In this document: positions 15,492-23,126 of the stretch, in pieces
Layout: each line of letters begins with the position of its first letter
How positions within the stretch are numbered: the first letter of the stretch is position 1
Assembly (NCBI RefSeq): GCF_011516935.1
Contig: NZ_WOTF01000018.1
Location: 1-49,448, forward strand
Source of the DNA: Acetobacter farinalis
GTDB lineage: Bacteria; Pseudomonadota; Alphaproteobacteria; Acetobacterales; Acetobacteraceae
Length of the DNA stretch: 49,448 nt
Direction: 5' to 3'
Notes under the pieces: model-generated
Told to the model about the DNA's origin: nothing
Seen by the model: the letters and a program-made list of their open reading frames with translations, nothing else
Databases searched by the model: none
Translations under genes and position numbers: made by a program

Positions 15492-17354
15492 ATGACAGAT
15501 TTTGTCAATGATTCCGGGGTTGTATACTCAATTGTTCCTCATACTTTCTTGGGGCTGGTAGTTTCTTATGATGTCACAATTACGGACCCGGACGGGACCG
15601 TTACAAATCTGGGGAATATCGGTGCAGGGCAGGTTCTGACAAAAGATGGCGGCGCGCTCTCCATTATTTCCATTCTGGGCCTGGGAGGGAGCACATATGT
15701 CGTGCCGCCGGGTGTTACCGGTTCGGTCAACACGCTGCTGTCTGCCCTGACGGGTGTTACGGTTTACGTGGGGGGAACCGCGACAATCAACACGGATGTC
15801 TCCGCGCTGAGCGGCGTGACCGTCAATGTGGATGGTGGCAAGGCAACACTGGGCAGCAATGTGGTTCTGGGGGCGCTCTCCGGCTCGGTCATCAATCTGA
15901 CCAATGGCGGGACGTTCAGTAATGGCGGTGGTCTGATCGGGTTGCTGACAGGGTCAACCATCAACTTTGGTGCAGGTGGTGGGACATTTGTGGCGAATGC
16001 CGGGGGGGCTTTGCTGGATCTCTCATCCACTACCATCAACGGGTTCAACAGCGCCAAGGACTATATCTCTTTTGAGAATCTGGCCGCCGCGCCTGTTGAG
16101 TATTCCATTCAGAATGTATCCGGCGCGCAGATTATCGAGGTTTTTGATGTCACGGGTAAGCAGATTGCAGATGTGAAGGTTGCCGGACAGACCTTTGCCA
16201 CGGGCGTATATTCTGCAAATGGCGTTGGCCCGCTGACAGTTTCCAGTGATGGTTCTTCTCTGAGTATCGAAGCTGTGGGGTCTGTCTGCTTCCTGGCGGG
16301 CACGCTTCTGCGCACGGACAAGGGCGATGTGGCGATTGAAGATATTCAGGTAGGGGATAGCCTTCTGACATTTGAAACCGGCCAGCCCGTGGCGCAGCCT
16401 GTGGTGTGGGTCGGGTTCCAGCGTGCTGAGGTCCGCCCCGGCCTGCCGCAGGATGAAGCCGGATGGCCGGTGCGGGTGCGGCAGAACGCCATTGCGGAGG
16501 GCGTGCCCAGCAAGGATCTGCTGGTGACCCCGGAACACTGCCTGTATTTTGAAGGGCAGTTCGTACCCGCGCGCATGCTGGTGAATGGCGAGAGCATTTT
16601 TTATGACACAACCATGCGCACCTATACCTACTACCATGTGGAAACCGAACAGCATGCGGTGATCATGGCGGATGGCACGCTGACGGAAAGCTATCTGGAT
16701 ACGGGTAACCGCCGGGCCTTCCATCAGGCTGGAACCGTGGTGCGGCTGCCGGGTCTGGCCCGCTGCTGGGCAGAGAACGCCGCCGCACCGCTGGTGACGG
16801 CGCGTGAGGTGGTGGAACCGCTGCACCGGCGTCTGGCGGAGCGTGCGGAAAAGCTGGCGGACGCTGCGGGACGCGCATCCGGGGCAGCACACCCGGTGGC
16901 ACAGCCTGCCTTTGATGCGGATGCAGGCCTGCATCTGGTGACAGAAGATGGAGCGGTGCTGAGAAAAACGCGCATGCAGAACGGCCGCGTGGTGTTCATG
17001 GTGCCCCCGGGTGTGCAGGCGGTGCGCCTTGTCTCCCGTGCCAGCCGTCCGGTGGATGTGCTTGGCCCGTTTGTGGATGACCGGCGTATGCTGGGGGTTC
17101 TGGTCGGGCAGATGATCTTTCAGGATGGGGTGGCCCCCGCCAGTGCGGTGGCTCCTGCTGTGGGCACAGTGACTGGCTCGGGCTGGCACGCGGCGGAAGC
17201 CGGGCAGACAGCGCGCTGGACCAATGGCGACGCGGCACTCTCACTGGGTGTGCGTCAGCCCGATGCGCTGGGGCTTCTGTCCATCGAGGTGCTGGCGGGT
17301 GGGCCGTATCGCGTTCGCACGGCAGCGTCTGTCACATCGTCCGCGGTGCTCTGA
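15492..17354 (+). CDS. Hint-domain protein with beta-repeat N-terminal region (copy 2)
   Basis: A 620-residue paralogue of the gene at 13410. The N-terminal 25-255 region is again a run of short Gly/Thr/Val repeats (LSGVTVNV, GSTINFG). The Hint domain starts at Cys266 in VCFLAGT and has TPEHC at 346-350. The segments after that (CLYFEGQF, ARMLVNG, TESYLDTGNR) match the first copy almost residue for residue, while the repeat region has diverged more. This points to tandem duplication with faster change in the N-terminal part. There is no Sec signal, and the role is unknown; surface display or self-processing is inferred from the family. The ribosome binding site is weak and lies beside a leader hairpin. 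Confidence 0.8.
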   Translation: MTDFVNDSGVVYSIVPHTFLGLVVSYDVTITDPDGTVTNLGNIGAGQVLTKDGGALSIISILGLGGSTYVVPPGVTGSVNTLLSALTGVTVYVGGTATINTDVSALSGVTVNVDGGKATLGSNVVLGALSGSVINLTNGGTFSNGGGLIGLLTGSTINFGAGGGTFVANAGGALLDLSSTTINGFNSAKDYISFENLAAAPVEYSIQNVSGAQIIEVFDVTGKQIADVKVAGQTFATGVYSANGVGPLTVSSDGSSLSIEAVGSVCFLAGTLLRTDKGDVAIEDIQVGDSLLTFETGQPVAQPVVWVGFQRAEVRPGLPQDEAGWPVRVRQNAIAEGVPSKDLLVTPEHCLYFEGQFVPARMLVNGESIFYDTTMRTYTYYHVETEQHAVIMADGTLTESYLDTGNRRAFHQAGTVVRLPGLARCWAENAAAPLVTAREVVEPLHRRLAERAEKLADAAGRASGAAHPVAQPAFDADAGLHLVTEDGAVLRKTRMQNGRVVFMVPPGVQAVRLVSRASRPVDVLGPFVDDRRMLGVLVGQMIFQDGVAPASAVAPAVGTVTGSGWHAAEAGQTARWTNGDAALSLGVRQPDALGLLSIEVLAGGPYRVRTAASVTSSAVL

Positions 17355-17369
17355 GAGAGCCTGAAAGTG

Positions 17370-17413
17370 TGTGGTCCGGCTGCCTGCGCGCCGGGCCACA
17401 GCCTATGTTTTTT
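17370..17413 (+). terminator. Terminator after second Hint gene
   Basis: TGTGGTCCGGC (17370-17380) pairs with GCCGGGCCACA (17390-17400) with one G-U pair. Six T follow at 17408-17413, overlapping the stop codon of the convergent ClC gene. Confidence 0.7.
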
Positions 17414-18791
17414 ACGCCCGCCCTATGGTGTCTGTTGCCGGGGTGGGAGGCGTTGAGGAATTGGGGCGCGGATCTGCCGAGCGCAGGAAGCGCACCGCCA
17501 GCGCACCATACAGGGCGTGGCTGCACAGGGCGCGGGACACACCGAACGCCAGAAACGCGCTGGCCAGCAGGGCAAGAGTAATCTGCTGGTTATCGCACAT
17601 TTCCATGACAATCACGGTGGCGGTCAGCGGGGCCTGTGTTACGGCGGCAAAATAGGCCACCGTGCCCAGCAGCACCACGGCGCCCGGTGTGGTGTGGGGC
17701 AGATACTGCGCCACCCAGCCGCCCATGCCAGCTCCTACGGACAGGGATGGCGCGAAAAGCCCACCCGGAATGCCGGAGCAGAAGGACACGATGGTGGCCA
17801 GAAATTTCAGCACGAAAAAGGATGCCGGATAGTCACCTGACCCCATGATGATATCCCGCGCCTGCACATATCCGGTCCCATAGGTCATGCCGCCGGAAAG
17901 CAGCCCGATCACGGCTAGAACCAGCCCGCACAGGGTGGAAAACAGAACCGGGCGCTTCCCCGCGAACGTGCCCAGGGTGCCCGGCAGCCCGCGTGAAATC
18001 CGGATAAGCAGCGCGGAGAAGGAGCCACCGCTCAGCCCGCCCAGCACCCCGCAGGCCAGCACGGCCAGCCAGCTTGCCCCTACCGGCACCACGGAACTGG
18101 TATGGCCAAAGTAGGTATAGTTCCCTTCCATGGCGATGGCGGTCACCCCCGCGATCACCACGCAGGTCAGCATGGTGCCGCTGGTACGCTGTTCGTAGGA
18201 ATGGGCCAGTTCTTCAATACCGAACACGATGCCGGCCAGCGGGGTATTGAAGGCGGCAGCCACCCCGGCGGCTCCTCCGGCCTTGATCAGGGCGCGCTGC
18301 TTGACGGGATCATGCACGCCCATGAAGCGCCCGACCGTGTGCATGATGGACGCGCCCACCTGCACGGTCGGGCCTTCACGCCCGATGGAGGCACCCGAGA
18401 GCAGGCCAAGGCTGGTCAGAAAGATTTTGGCGAACGCGATTTTCAGCGCGAGAACCTTATCGACAATACGGCAATCATTCAGATGCATGCAGGCAATGGC
18501 CTGCGGAATGCCGCTGCCTTGTGCGCCGCGGAACCATTTGCGCGTCAGCCAGGTGGAGAGGGCCAGTCCGCTTGGGGTGATCACCAGCATCAGCCAAGGG
18601 CTGGCGGTAATAATCTGGCTGCGCAGGCCAGCTGCGCGGTCTGCCAGAAAGGCAAAGGCCACCGCCACCACGCCAACCATGACGGCCCCTGACCAGTAGA
18701 TCAGCTTCCGGCGCCAGTTTGCTGTTCCAGCTTTGGCCTGCTGGTGGAAATGACGAAGCTGGGTGGGCGTGACGGGCATGCTGGCAGGCAT
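17412..18791 (-). CDS. ClC-family chloride channel or H+/Cl- antiporter
   Basis: A 459-residue integral membrane protein with the ClC signature motifs: GSGIPQ (92-97), GREGPTVQVGAS (137-148) with the gating Glu at 139, FNTPLAGIVFGIEE (181-194), and SGIPGGLFAPSLSVGAG further on. Both the external gating Glu and the internal Glu pair that marks proton-coupled exchangers are present, so a 2 Cl-/1 H+ antiporter is more likely than a passive channel. In acid-producing bacteria this could help extreme acid resistance, an inference. No CBS domains are attached. The start at 18791 has AGGAG at good spacing. Confidence 0.9.
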   Translation of the reverse strand: MPASMPVTPTQLRHFHQQAKAGTANWRRKLIYWSGAVMVGVVAVAFAFLADRAAGLRSQIITASPWLMLVITPSGLALSTWLTRKWFRGAQGSGIPQAIACMHLNDCRIVDKVLALKIAFAKIFLTSLGLLSGASIGREGPTVQVGASIMHTVGRFMGVHDPVKQRALIKAGGAAGVAAAFNTPLAGIVFGIEELAHSYEQRTSGTMLTCVVIAGVTAIAMEGNYTYFGHTSSVVPVGASWLAVLACGVLGGLSGGSFSALLIRISRGLPGTLGTFAGKRPVLFSTLCGLVLAVIGLLSGGMTYGTGYVQARDIIMGSGDYPASFFVLKFLATIVSFCSGIPGGLFAPSLSVGAGMGGWVAQYLPHTTPGAVVLLGTVAYFAAVTQAPLTATVIVMEMCDNQQITLALLASAFLAFGVSRALCSHALYGALAVRFLRSADPRPNSSTPPTPATDTIGRA

Positions 18792-18931
18792 GAAACTCTC
18801 CTGACCGGCCTGACAAATTGGCCTGATGAGAACGAGTGCCTTCTAGCACGTCAGCCCGGCGAGGAAAGCATTGTATGACCGCATAAGCGCATTATCTCAA
18901 TAAAATGCGTCCTGAAGAGGAAGACTATACA

Positions 18932-19924
18932 TTATTCGGGGCATCCCCCCGGAGTTTCGGGCGCTATAGAGGCGTGTAAAACCTGCGGGGCGGGCGTTGC
19001 GGTTTCTGGGGTTTCTGGCCGTGGCCAGAAGACAATGCCTTCATGCTTGGCCATGTTGTCCGGCTCCACATGGATATGCACCAGTGTGTCTCCCATCCGG
19101 GTGCGCAGGCCCGCTTCAATCCGGTCACAGATGGTGTGGGCTTCTTCCACCGTCATGCTGCCCGGCACGACCAGATGGAATTCCAGAAAGGTAATCGCGC
19201 CGACCACGCGGGTGCGGATGTCATGAGCCTCAATCGCGCCGCGCCCGTTGGTGGCGATGATATCGCGGATATCATCCAGCGTTTCAGAGGAGGGGGCTTC
19301 GTCCATCAGTCCGGCGATGGAGTCGCGCATCATCTCCCAGCCCACACGCAGCACGTTGAGGGCAATCAGTCCCGCGAGGGCGGCGTCCAGCCAGATCCAG
19401 CCGGTGAGGGGAATAAGCAGCATGCCCACCACAAGCCCGGCTCCTGTCCAGACGTCGGACAGCACATGCTGGCCGCCGGCCTGAAGGGCGGGGGACCTGC
19501 GGCGGCGGCCCGCCTGCACCAGTGTCAGCCCCCATGCCAGATTGACCAGCGTGGCTGCGGCGTTGAGCAGGATGCCCAGATACGGCGCGGTGGTCGGGTG
19601 CGGGTGTAAAAGGCCTTCTACCGCTTCCCGCCCGATGACAAGCGCTGTCACCAGTACCAGCGTGCCTTCCGCCACGGCGGAGAGATATTCCGCCTTGTAA
19701 TGCCCGTATGTGTGGTTGTGGTCTGCCGGACGTTCCGCAACACTCAGCGCCCAGAGCCCGGCAAGAGCGGATACCACATTGATGATGGTTTCCACCGCAT
19801 CGGAATAGAGCGCCACACTGCCGCTGACAGCCCATGCGGCATATTTCAGCGCCAGCGCCACCACACTGACGGCCAGACTGAACAGGGCAATGCTCTTGTT
19901 GCTTGCGGGGAGAGGAACTTGCAT
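18932..19924 (-). CDS. Cation diffusion facilitator family transporter
   Basis: A 330-residue CDF metal/proton antiporter with about six membrane helices and a cytoplasmic C-terminal domain. Helix 2 carries YSDAVETIINVVS and helix 5 carries HVLSD, the places of the transport-site ligands. The helix-2 site (D..E/N) differs from the HxxxD site of pure zinc exporters, so the metal may be Fe, Mn, Co or Ni rather than, or besides, Zn. The C-terminal domain has the VHIHVEPDN metal-binding segment. The first 13 codons of the open frame (from 19963) are set aside because the hydrophobic core follows MQVPLPASNKS. It lies upstream of, and on the same strand as, the ClC gene. Confidence 0.86.
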   Translation of the reverse strand: MQVPLPASNKSIALFSLAVSVVALALKYAAWAVSGSVALYSDAVETIINVVSALAGLWALSVAERPADHNHTYGHYKAEYLSAVAEGTLVLVTALVIGREAVEGLLHPHPTTAPYLGILLNAAATLVNLAWGLTLVQAGRRRRSPALQAGGQHVLSDVWTGAGLVVGMLLIPLTGWIWLDAALAGLIALNVLRVGWEMMRDSIAGLMDEAPSSETLDDIRDIIATNGRGAIEAHDIRTRVVGAITFLEFHLVVPGSMTVEEAHTICDRIEAGLRTRMGDTLVHIHVEPDNMAKHEGIVFWPRPETPETATPAPQVLHASIAPETPGGCPE

Positions 19925-20046
19925 GGGCCGACTGATAGCAGAGCAGGGATGAAAACGCAGCACCGTTGTGCGCGCCTTGGCCCTCTGGTGGTCTGGCCCT
20001 CAGGCGCTGCGGGCCGTTTGCGCCGGAGGAGGGGACGCGGCGCGGG

Positions 20047-21189
20047 TCAGACCGTGTGCGGGTCTTTCAGATGGCAGGGCGGGTGGTAGTCCGCGCTTTC
20101 GATCTGCACGGTGGGGTGCACAATGCCAAAGCGGGTGCGCAGGGTTTCCACCGTGCGTTGCAGCAGCAGGGTTTCCGTCTGCCCGGAGGGAAGGCTGGCC
20201 GTGCGCACCAGATGCACGGTGAGAGCTGTCTCCGTGGTGCTTATTGGCCAGATGTGCAGGTCATGCAGGTCCGCAACACCGGGCTGGGTGCGCAGGAAGG
20301 TTTCCACGCCTTCGCGGTCCACGGAGCGGGGCACGCCATCCAGCGCCATATCCAGAGAATCCCGCAACAGAGACCACGTGGCCATCACCACCAGCACGGA
20401 AATGCCAAGGCTTATGGCGGGGTCTATCCATGTCAGACCTGTCAGCAATACCAGCGCGCCTGCAACCACCACGGCAAGCGAGGTCACGGCATCGGACGCC
20501 ATATGCAGGAAGGCCCCGCGAATATTGATGTCGTTCTTATGGCCGGAGGCAAACAGCAGCGCCGTGCCTCCATTCACCAGAATACCGATACCGGCCACGA
20601 TCATCATGGTCTTGCCCGCCACCGGTCCGGGGTGGAACAGGGACTGGATAGCCTCCCACGCAACACCCCCGGTTACGAGCATGAGAATGATGGCATTGGC
20701 CAGCGCCGCCAGAATGGAGGAGCGCCGCAGCCCGTAGGTAAAGCGGGCGGAGGGAGATTTTGCGGAAAGATGCTGGGCCATCCAGGCGGCCGCCAGCGCC
20801 AGAACATCGGACAGGTTGTGCCCCGCATCCGCCAGCAGCGCCAGCGAGTGGGAGAGCACACCCCATAAGGCTTCCGCCCCCAGATAGACGGTGTTGAGCA
20901 CGATCCCTATGGCAAATGCCGCCCCGAACGATGTTGGGGTATGGGCATGATGGTGGCCAAATCCGTGATGGTCGTGCCCGTCATGATTGTGACCGTGGTG
21001 ATCATGTCCGTTGTGATCGTGCGCATCGTGACCATGCCCATCGTGACCATGACTGTGGTCGTGGTCGTGCGTATGGGTGTCGTGCGCATCGCCCCCGGTG
21101 GCCTGCGTGATGTGGTCCGCATGGTCGTGCGCCGTGCAGGCGGTATGGTCCGGGTGAGGGGGGAGAGAGGCGGACGGCGGCTGAGACAT
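20047..21189 (-). CDS. Zinc/cobalt-type CDF exporter with His-rich N-terminus
   Basis: A 380-residue CDF transporter of the ZitB/CzcD type. Residues 12-83 are an extreme His/Asp/Gly tract made of HDH and GHDHHGH repeats, which would bind or sense metal in the cytoplasm. Helix 2 has LLADAGHNLSD and helix 5 HMASD, the HxxxD pairs that bind Zn or Co. Six membrane helices and a C-terminal DLHDLHIWPI segment fit the family. AGGA lies six bases before the ATG. A 122-base gap separates it from the other CDF gene on the same strand, so the two may be co-transcribed. Confidence 0.88.
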   Translation of the reverse strand: MSQPPSASLPPHPDHTACTAHDHADHITQATGGDAHDTHTHDHDHSHGHDGHGHDAHDHNGHDHHGHNHDGHDHHGFGHHHAHTPTSFGAAFAIGIVLNTVYLGAEALWGVLSHSLALLADAGHNLSDVLALAAAWMAQHLSAKSPSARFTYGLRRSSILAALANAIILMLVTGGVAWEAIQSLFHPGPVAGKTMMIVAGIGILVNGGTALLFASGHKNDINIRGAFLHMASDAVTSLAVVVAGALVLLTGLTWIDPAISLGISVLVVMATWSLLRDSLDMALDGVPRSVDREGVETFLRTQPGVADLHDLHIWPISTTETALTVHLVRTASLPSGQTETLLLQRTVETLRTRFGIVHPTVQIESADYHPPCHLKDPHTV

Positions 21190-21267
21190 GTCTTGTCCTT
21201 GCGGGGTGGCGGGAATGTGCCCGTTGCGTCAGAGCGCTGTCCGGCATAGGGAAACTCCTTCTCTGTC

Positions 21268-21281
21268 TATCACATGTGATA
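21268..21281. promoter_or_regulatory. 14-bp perfect palindrome in divergent promoter region
   Basis: TATCACATGTGATA, 11 bases before the FAD-protein ATG and 78 bases before the CDF start on the other strand. It may be an operator, or a chance palindrome. Confidence 0.3.
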
Positions 21282-21292
21282 AAGGTCGCGCC

Positions 21293-22951
21293 ATGCTCAG
21301 ACTGACCGAACTGCGGCTTCCGCTGGACCATCCCCCTGAAGCACTGGAAGAGGCCGTGCGGGCACGCCTCGATGTGGCGCCGGATGCGCTGGAGCATTTC
21401 AGTGTGTTCCGTCGGGGGCATGATGCCCGGCGGCGCAGCGCGATCATGCTGGTCTATACGGTGGATTGCGCTGTGCGGGATGAAGCCGCCGTGCTGGCCC
21501 GCTATCAGGCCGCGCACCCGAAAGACCCGCATGTCACCCTCGCGCCCGATATGGTGTGGCGCTCTCCCGTGGCGGAGGGGGCGGCTCTGGCCAGCAGGCC
21601 GGGCTATGTGCGCCCTGTGGTGATCGGGGCCGGGCCGTGCGGGTTTATGGCAGCTCTCATGCTGGCGCGCATGGGCCTGCGCCCGCTTGTGCTCGAACGC
21701 GGCAAGGTGGTGCGGGAACGCACGGTGGATACGTTCGCCCTGTGGCGGCGCGGCGTGCTGACACCGGAAAGCAACGTGCAGTTTGGTGAAGGCGGGGCCG
21801 GAACATTTTCGGACGGCAAGCTGTACAGTCAGGTGCGGGACCCGCGCTTTCTGGGCCGCAAGGTGCTGGAAGAATTTGTGAAGGCCGGTGCGCCGGAGGA
21901 AATCCTGTATCTGGCGCACCCGCACATCGGCACCTTCCGGCTGGTGTCCATGGTGGAGCATATTCGCGCGGAAATTGAGGCTGCGGGCGGGGAGTATCGC
22001 TTCGGCACGCGGGTGGACGGGCTGGTGCAGGAGCCGGGCACCGGGCGTGTGAAGGGGGTAAGGACAGCCTCTGGTGAAGTGATTGCATCGGACCATGTGG
22101 TGATGGCCGTGGGCCACAGTGCGCGGGATACGTTTGCCATGCTGCAACAGGCGGGTGTGCAGATGCAGGCCAAACCGTTTTCCATCGGTGTGCGGATTGA
22201 ACATCCGCAGTCCGTGATTGATACGGCGCAGTTTGGCCCCAGTGCGGGCAATGCGCTGCTGGGGGCGGCGGAATATCGGCTCGTGCACCATGCCAGCAAC
22301 GGGCGGGGGGTTTATTCCTTCTGCATGTGCCCCGGCGGCACTGTTGTGGCTGCGGCCTCGGAAGAGGGGCAGGTGGTGACAAACGGCATGAGCCAGTATT
22401 CCCGTGCGGAACGCAACGCCAATTCCGGCATGGTGGTGGACCTGCGCCCGGGTGAGGATTACCCGGATGACCCGCTGGCAGGCATGGCCTTCCAGCGCCA
22501 CTGGGAGCGCAAGGCTTTTGAAGCGGGCGGCGGGAACTACAAGGCACCGGCCCAGCGCGTGGGAGATTTTCTGGCAGGCCGCCCCTCCACCACGCTGGGG
22601 GCTGTGGTGCCATCCTATAAGCCGGGCGTGACCCCAGCGGACCTTTCAACCTGCCTGCCGGAGTTTGCGGTGGCGGCCCTGCGGGAGGCCCTGCCGCTGT
22701 TTGATCGCAAACTGAAAGGCTTTGCCATGGACGATGCGGTGATGACCGGCGTGGAAACCCGCACGTCCTCCCCCCTGCGTATTCCGCGCGGGGCAGATGG
22801 CCAGTCTCTCAGCACACCCGGCCTGTATCCGGCGGGTGAGGGGGCGGGATACGCTGGCGGCATCCTCTCCGCCGGGATTGACGGCATCCGCATTGCTGAA
22901 GCCGTGGCGATGGACATTGCCGGGAAGCCGGTGGAGGGGTTGGGGCTTTAA
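21293..22951 (+). CDS. FAD-dependent dehydrogenase (COG2509 family)
   Basis: A 552-residue flavoprotein. A short N-terminal segment (about 1-95) with the feel of a small ferredoxin-like module precedes the Rossmann motif VVIGAGPCGFMAALMLARMG (about 108-127). GGAGTFSDGKLYSQV, with its FAD contacts, follows, and the C-terminal FAD motif GLYPAGEGAGYAGGILSAG ends the domain. This is the pattern of the uncharacterised COG2509 dehydrogenases, close in fold to HI0933-like and BaiN-like proteins. The substrate is unknown. AAGG precedes the ATG at 21293; the open frame starting at 21188 runs through the promoter and is not used. Confidence 0.85.
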   Translation: MLRLTELRLPLDHPPEALEEAVRARLDVAPDALEHFSVFRRGHDARRRSAIMLVYTVDCAVRDEAAVLARYQAAHPKDPHVTLAPDMVWRSPVAEGAALASRPGYVRPVVIGAGPCGFMAALMLARMGLRPLVLERGKVVRERTVDTFALWRRGVLTPESNVQFGEGGAGTFSDGKLYSQVRDPRFLGRKVLEEFVKAGAPEEILYLAHPHIGTFRLVSMVEHIRAEIEAAGGEYRFGTRVDGLVQEPGTGRVKGVRTASGEVIASDHVVMAVGHSARDTFAMLQQAGVQMQAKPFSIGVRIEHPQSVIDTAQFGPSAGNALLGAAEYRLVHHASNGRGVYSFCMCPGGTVVAAASEEGQVVTNGMSQYSRAERNANSGMVVDLRPGEDYPDDPLAGMAFQRHWERKAFEAGGGNYKAPAQRVGDFLAGRPSTTLGAVVPSYKPGVTPADLSTCLPEFAVAALREALPLFDRKLKGFAMDDAVMTGVETRTSSPLRIPRGADGQSLSTPGLYPAGEGAGYAGGILSAGIDGIRIAEAVAMDIAGKPVEGLGL

Positions 22952-22975
22952 GCGGGAGCAGACGCAGGTTTTGGC

Positions 22976-23008
22976 AGCCCCTCCCGCACCGTGCAGGGAG
23001 GAGGGGCT
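22976..23008 (+). terminator. Possible terminator hairpin after the FAD protein
   Basis: AGCCCCTCC pairs with GGAGGGGCT (22976-22984 with 23000-23008). The stem is strong, but there is no T-tract, so termination is uncertain. Confidence 0.35.
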
Positions 23009-23070
23009 TGCGGCGAATGGCACGGGTTTTGGGAGGGGAATTTTTCAGGAGTATTGCCTAATATTTTATT

Positions 23071-23089
23071 GCAAATGATTCTCATAATC
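23071..23089 (+). promoter_or_regulatory. Fur box upstream of siderophore receptor
   Basis: GCAAATGATTCTCATAATC matches the 19-bp Fur consensus GATAATGATAATCATTATC at 14 positions and lies 38 bases before the GTG start. Iron repression of the TonB receptor, PepSY and DUF3325 genes is expected. Confidence 0.75.
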
Positions 23090-23126
23090 ATATAAACGAC
23101 ATCGTCTTCGTGGGAGAAACAATGTC

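Noticed and set aside
21002..22501. 499-codon minus-strand frame opposite the FAD protein
   Set aside because: It covers the FAD gene and part of the His-rich CDF tail in the wrong frame, with no recognisable motifs.
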